This document shows, piece by piece, positions 8,637-10,794 of a stretch of 10,794 nucleotides of DNA (the stretch's first letter is position 1; every line of letters starts with the position of its first letter). The position numbers and the translations under genes were made by a program. The stretch lies in contig JAURNJ010000035.1 of NCBI GenBank assembly GCA_030830245.1, positions 1-10,794 on the forward strand. The letters run 5' to 3'. The DNA is from Novosphingobium sp. (GTDB lineage Bacteria; Pseudomonadota; Alphaproteobacteria; Sphingomonadales; Sphingomonadaceae). The notes below the pieces were generated by a model. The model was not told the DNA's origin. It did not search any database and saw nothing but the letters and a program-made list of their open reading frames with translations.

Positions 8637-8721
8637 TTCGGTTCGTCGCTTGCAGGAAACGGTTCATCGCAGGTAAAGTCAGCCAAGCTCAATACTCCCG
8701 CACCACTGGGAGGGATTACCG

Positions 8722-9474
8722 ATGACCGAAGAATCCGAACACGCCGCCCCCGATACGCCGTTTCTCAAGGATACGCTCACGCGCCGCTGGCTGGCGAGCG
8801 CAGGCATCATCGCGATTGGCCTGATCGCGGGCGGCTATCTGCTGGGCAACGGCCTGCTGCGCGCCCACGAGGCAGAGCGATCGGTGACGGTGCGGGGCCT
8901 CGCCGAGCGCGACGTTAAGGCCGATCTCGCGACCTGGACGCTGAGCTATTCGGCAACGGCACAGGATCTCGCCACCGCGCAGGCAAGCGTGGATCGCGAC
9001 ACCAGCTCGATCCGGGCCTTTTTCAAGGAGCTTGGCTTTCCTGCCGACGCAATCCAGCCAAGCGCGGTCAACGTGACGCAATTCACCACCGATGGTGTGC
9101 CAAGCTCGACCGTGCGCCAGCGCCTGAGCCTGCGCACCACCGATATCAAGCGCGCGAAGGCTGCGGTGAAAAGGCAGTTCGAGCTGGTCCGTCGCGGTGT
9201 CGTCCTCGAAGAAGGCTCGGGCATGGCCTACACCTTCACCAGGCTCAACGACATCAAGCCCGAGATGGTGGCGGAGGCGACCAAGGACGCAAGGGCAGCA
9301 GCCGAACAGTTCGCCAATGACAGCGGCACCAGCGTCGGCGGCATCAAGAACGCAACCCAGGGCTACTTCTCGGTCGAGGCGCGCGACGGCGATACCGGTG
9401 GCGGCTGGGGTGCCGCAGATTCACCGTTCAAGAAAGTTCGCGTCGTGACGACGATCGACTTCTATCTGCGGTGA
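8722..9474 (+). CDS. SIMPL domain-containing (DUF541, YggE/BP26-like) membrane-anchored protein
   Basis: This 250-residue protein has a short cytoplasmic head, one transmembrane helix (about 24-47) and a SIMPL domain (about 52-250) that should face the periplasm. Typical family features are the opening RSVTVRGLAERDVKADLATWTLSYSA region (53-78), the strand pair around VNVTQFTTDG (116-125), and YTFTRLNDIKPEMVAEATKDARAAAEQFA (170-198). Bacterial relatives include E. coli YggE, linked to oxidative-stress tolerance, and Brucella BP26; the molecular function of the family is unsettled. The ATG is preceded by an excellent GGGAGGG Shine-Dalgarno sequence seven nt upstream, which fixes the start. It lies 85 nt after nhaA in the same direction and could be co-transcribed or have its own promoter; I see no clear -35/-10 pair in that gap. 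It ends convergently on the porin gene, with a terminator between them. Confidence 0.9.
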   Translation: MTEESEHAAPDTPFLKDTLTRRWLASAGIIAIGLIAGGYLLGNGLLRAHEAERSVTVRGLAERDVKADLATWTLSYSATAQDLATAQASVDRDTSSIRAFFKELGFPADAIQPSAVNVTQFTTDGVPSSTVRQRLSLRTTDIKRAKAAVKRQFELVRRGVVLEEGSGMAYTFTRLNDIKPEMVAEATKDARAAAEQFANDSGTSVGGIKNATQGYFSVEARDGDTGGGWGAADSPFKKVRVVTTIDFYLR

Positions 9475-9500
9475 TGCGAACGACTTCCGGCAATCCAACG

Positions 9501-9535
9501 AAAAAGGCCCGCCCAGGATGCCGGGCGGGCCTTTC
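9501..9535. terminator. bidirectional intrinsic terminator between SIMPL and TorF genes
   Basis: A perfect 12-bp inverted repeat pairs 9503-9514 (AAAGGCCCGCCC) with 9523-9534 (GGGCGGGCCTTT), leaving an 8-nt loop. On the plus strand it starts 28 nt after the SIMPL stop and ends in TTT. On the minus strand the hairpin is followed by a run of five T, and it lies 23 nt past the porin stop. It should stop transcription from both sides and more strongly for the porin mRNA. It is the only clear intrinsic terminator I see in the window. Confidence 0.9.
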
Positions 9536-9557
9536 GCTGCGCAAATGAACGCGTGGA

Positions 9558-10301
9558 TCAGAACTTGGCTGTAAGCGAAGCGACGATCGCATCATCCGTC
9601 ACGTTGTCGCCAGCTGAGCCTTCGACGCCGATGTAGCTGACACCGAGCGTGATCTTTTCGCCCAGCGCCAGCGAGGCGCCAAGCGACCAGTCAAGCGCCT
9701 TGCCATCGTTGGTGAAGGTGAGGAAGCCATCGGTATAGCCGACATGCGCCGAAACCGAAATCGGGGTTCCGGGGATACCGGCGCTCAGGTCGCCTGAAAG
9801 ATAGAGGTTGTCCGTGTCGCCGAGCGATTTCTGATCGGGGGCGTAGAACACGGTTGCCTTGGCCGAAACCGGGCCGAGGCCGAAACCGAGACCTGCCTTG
9901 AATTCGACATAGTCGTAAGCGCCCGCAGACGAATTCGGGTAGGCATAATAGATGACGCCGACATCGGCTGTCAGTCCGGAGGCAATCTCGCCAGTCCAGC
10001 CGCCGTATACATCCAGTTCGGCTGCGCCATAGCAAACTGCGGCGCCGCCACAATCCGCCAGCGAGGAACCCCAGGTGCCAAGGTAGAAGCCGCTGGAGTG
10101 GCCGACATCGATACCGCCCTGGATGGCAATGTCGCCGCCCGAAAGGCCGATGCCGCGGAACCGGTATTCGCTAACAACGGAAGCATTGCCCGAAACAGAG
10201 ATATCGCTGGCGGCTTCGTCCTGGGCGAGAGCCGGGGTCGCAACCATCGCGGATCCCGCGAGAAATGAAGCGGCTACGAAACCGCGAATCGACGTGAACA
10301 T
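9558..10301 (-). CDS. TorF family putative porin (Gcw_chp / TIGR02001 type)
   Basis: This is a predicted outer-membrane beta-barrel protein of the TorF putative porin family, thought to let small solutes through the outer membrane; no substrate can be read from the sequence. The 247-residue precursor has a signal peptide with hydrophobic core 7-22 and the cleavage site ALA-QD after residue 26. The mature part shows typical family segments: SEYRFRGIGLS (44-54), ELDVYGGW (95-102), GVIYYAYPN (115-123) and YVEFKAGLGFGLG (131-143). The strands alternate, and the C-terminal residue is Phe. Cys84 and Cys90 could form a disulfide in an outer loop. The frame is open for 97 codons further upstream, but the ATG at 10301 has a signal peptide directly after it and GAGGGA seven nt before it, so it is the start. 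A strong terminator follows. It is divergent from the phosphatase gene. Confidence 0.92.
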   Translation of the reverse strand: MFTSIRGFVAASFLAGSAMVATPALAQDEAASDISVSGNASVVSEYRFRGIGLSGGDIAIQGGIDVGHSSGFYLGTWGSSLADCGGAAVCYGAAELDVYGGWTGEIASGLTADVGVIYYAYPNSSAGAYDYVEFKAGLGFGLGPVSAKATVFYAPDQKSLGDTDNLYLSGDLSAGIPGTPISVSAHVGYTDGFLTFTNDGKALDWSLGASLALGEKITLGVSYIGVEGSAGDNVTDDAIVASLTAKF

Positions 10302-10308
10302 ATTGAAA

Positions 10309-10314
10309 TCCCTC
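10309..10314 (-). promoter_or_regulatory. Shine-Dalgarno sequence of the TorF-type porin gene
   Basis: On the minus strand this reads GAGGGA, seven nt before the ATG at 10301. It decides the start of the porin against the much longer open frame that runs up to 10592. Confidence 0.8.
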
Positions 10315-10551
10315 AGGTTATGGTTCGTTCGTCGTTCCGCCTGCAACCGCCTCTCGCCTTCGTTGAACGGGCGGGATGTGCGATCTTGAAAGGAAAGCTG
10401 CCCCCTTTTGCTGCAATGCACAAGAGCAAATCCCATTCTTCGGGCAAGCTTGTGTTCAGGTGTGGATTTTATGCCACTGTGCCCAGTCGTGCCGCACCTG
10501 CGAAAGGATTGCTTGCGGCGCGATCTGCTCAATTCTAGGAACGGTTCCCTC
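10315..10551. other. divergent intergenic region between porin and phosphatase genes
   Basis: This is the largest gap in the window. It has lower GC than its surroundings in parts, such as the A/T-rich stretches near 10386-10400 and 10466-10473. It must hold the porin promoter and probably that of the phosphatase. I could not find a convincing -35/-10 pair, operator or hairpin on either strand. It shows no coding signature, although frames stay open across it. Confidence 0.6.
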
Positions 10552-10794
10552 ATGGCAGGCCTGTTCAGCAAACTGTTCCGCGGCAGCGGCACCGTGGAGC
10601 CTCCCGCGCTGCCGCCAAACCGCCGCGTTTACGCAATCGGCGACATTCACGGCCGACTCGATCTGCTGGACGAACTTGGCGAGGCCATCGAACGCGACGA
10701 CGCTTCCCGCCCGCCGATGGAAACCACGGTGATCCTGCTCGGCGATCTGGTCGATCGCGGGCCGGATAGTCGCGGCGTGATCGACTTTGCCCGC
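10552..10794 (+). CDS. PPP-type serine/threonine phosphatase / metallophosphoesterase, 3'-truncated by window end
   Basis: Only the first 81 codons are present; the frame is still open at the last base. The start ATG gives MAGLFSKLFRG, a short basic, Pro-rich head, then the first two metal-binding motifs of the PPP phosphatase superfamily: GDIHGR at 30-35 (motif GDxHG, with Asp31 and His33) and GDLVDRGPDS at 64-73 (motif GDxxDRG, with Asp65). These bind the two-metal centre of enzymes such as phage lambda phosphatase and diadenosine tetraphosphatase ApaH, so the protein should be a cytoplasmic phosphoesterase. The bacterial serine/threonine phosphatase branch is most likely, but protein phosphatase and nucleotide hydrolase cannot be told apart without the rest. 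An AGGA lies 12 nt upstream of the ATG, a weak ribosome binding site. Confidence 0.88.
   Translation, partial: MAGLFSKLFRGSGTVEPPALPPNRRVYAIGDIHGRLDLLDELGEAIERDDASRPPMETTVILLGDLVDRGPDSRGVIDFAR

Noticed and set aside
8650..8679. TTGCAG followed about 18 nt later by TAAAGT as a promoter for the SIMPL gene
   Set aside because: Only three of six and four of six consensus bases match, which is too weak to report as a feature.
10302..10592. A 97-codon open extension upstream of the porin start on the minus strand
   Set aside because: It has no protein character, and a signal peptide plus a strong Shine-Dalgarno sequence mark the start at 10301. The frame is open only because of the base composition.

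Overview
The window looks like chromosomal DNA from an alphaproteobacterium, most likely of the order Sphingomonadales (Novosphingobium, Erythrobacter or Sphingomonas-like). The reasons are high GC, strong G/C preference at third codon positions, a TIGR02186-type protein (a family known from Alphaproteobacteria), a TorF-type porin, and a short NfrA/NfrB-like gene pair of the kind I associate with sphingomonads. The genus is an inference. I see no insertion sequence, phage gene, tRNA, rRNA or CRISPR array. Both ends of the window cut through genes.

Layout. A 5'-truncated MATE efflux gene (+) ends at 1288 and collides stop-to-stop with a HerA-like ATPase gene (-). From 7293 down to 1285 there are five minus-strand genes in a row: NfrB-like membrane glycosyltransferase, short NfrA-like outer-membrane protein, TauE/SafE-family permease, TIGR02186 membrane protein, HerA-like ATPase. 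The first two overlap by 4 nt (ATGA) and the third and fourth overlap by 4 nt (GTGA), so there are two tightly coupled pairs. Gaps of 47 and 69 nt separate the pairs from each other and from the HerA gene. A 134-nt divergent intergenic region (7294-7427) separates this cluster from nhaA (+), which is followed by a SIMPL-domain gene (+). A 12-bp perfect hairpin terminator lies between the SIMPL gene and a convergent TorF-type porin gene (-). A 250-nt divergent region then leads to the first 81 codons of a PPP-type metallophosphatase (+).

How the genes may work together. The glycosyltransferase and the barrel protein look like the synthase and outer-membrane ends of one small polysaccharide export device related to E. 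coli NfrB/NfrA. Here the synthase stops before the C-terminal c-di-GMP-binding domain of E. coli NfrB, and the barrel partner has a Pro/Ala-rich linker where E. coli NfrA has a long repeat domain. The TauE/SafE permease and the TIGR02186 protein are translationally coupled and probably form a second functional unit at the inner membrane. MATE, NhaA, TorF and SIMPL are ordinary envelope, transport and stress functions. Most of the window is housekeeping or accessory envelope biology. The stripped-down Nfr-like pair and two CtrA-like motifs in intergenic DNA are the points most worth following up.
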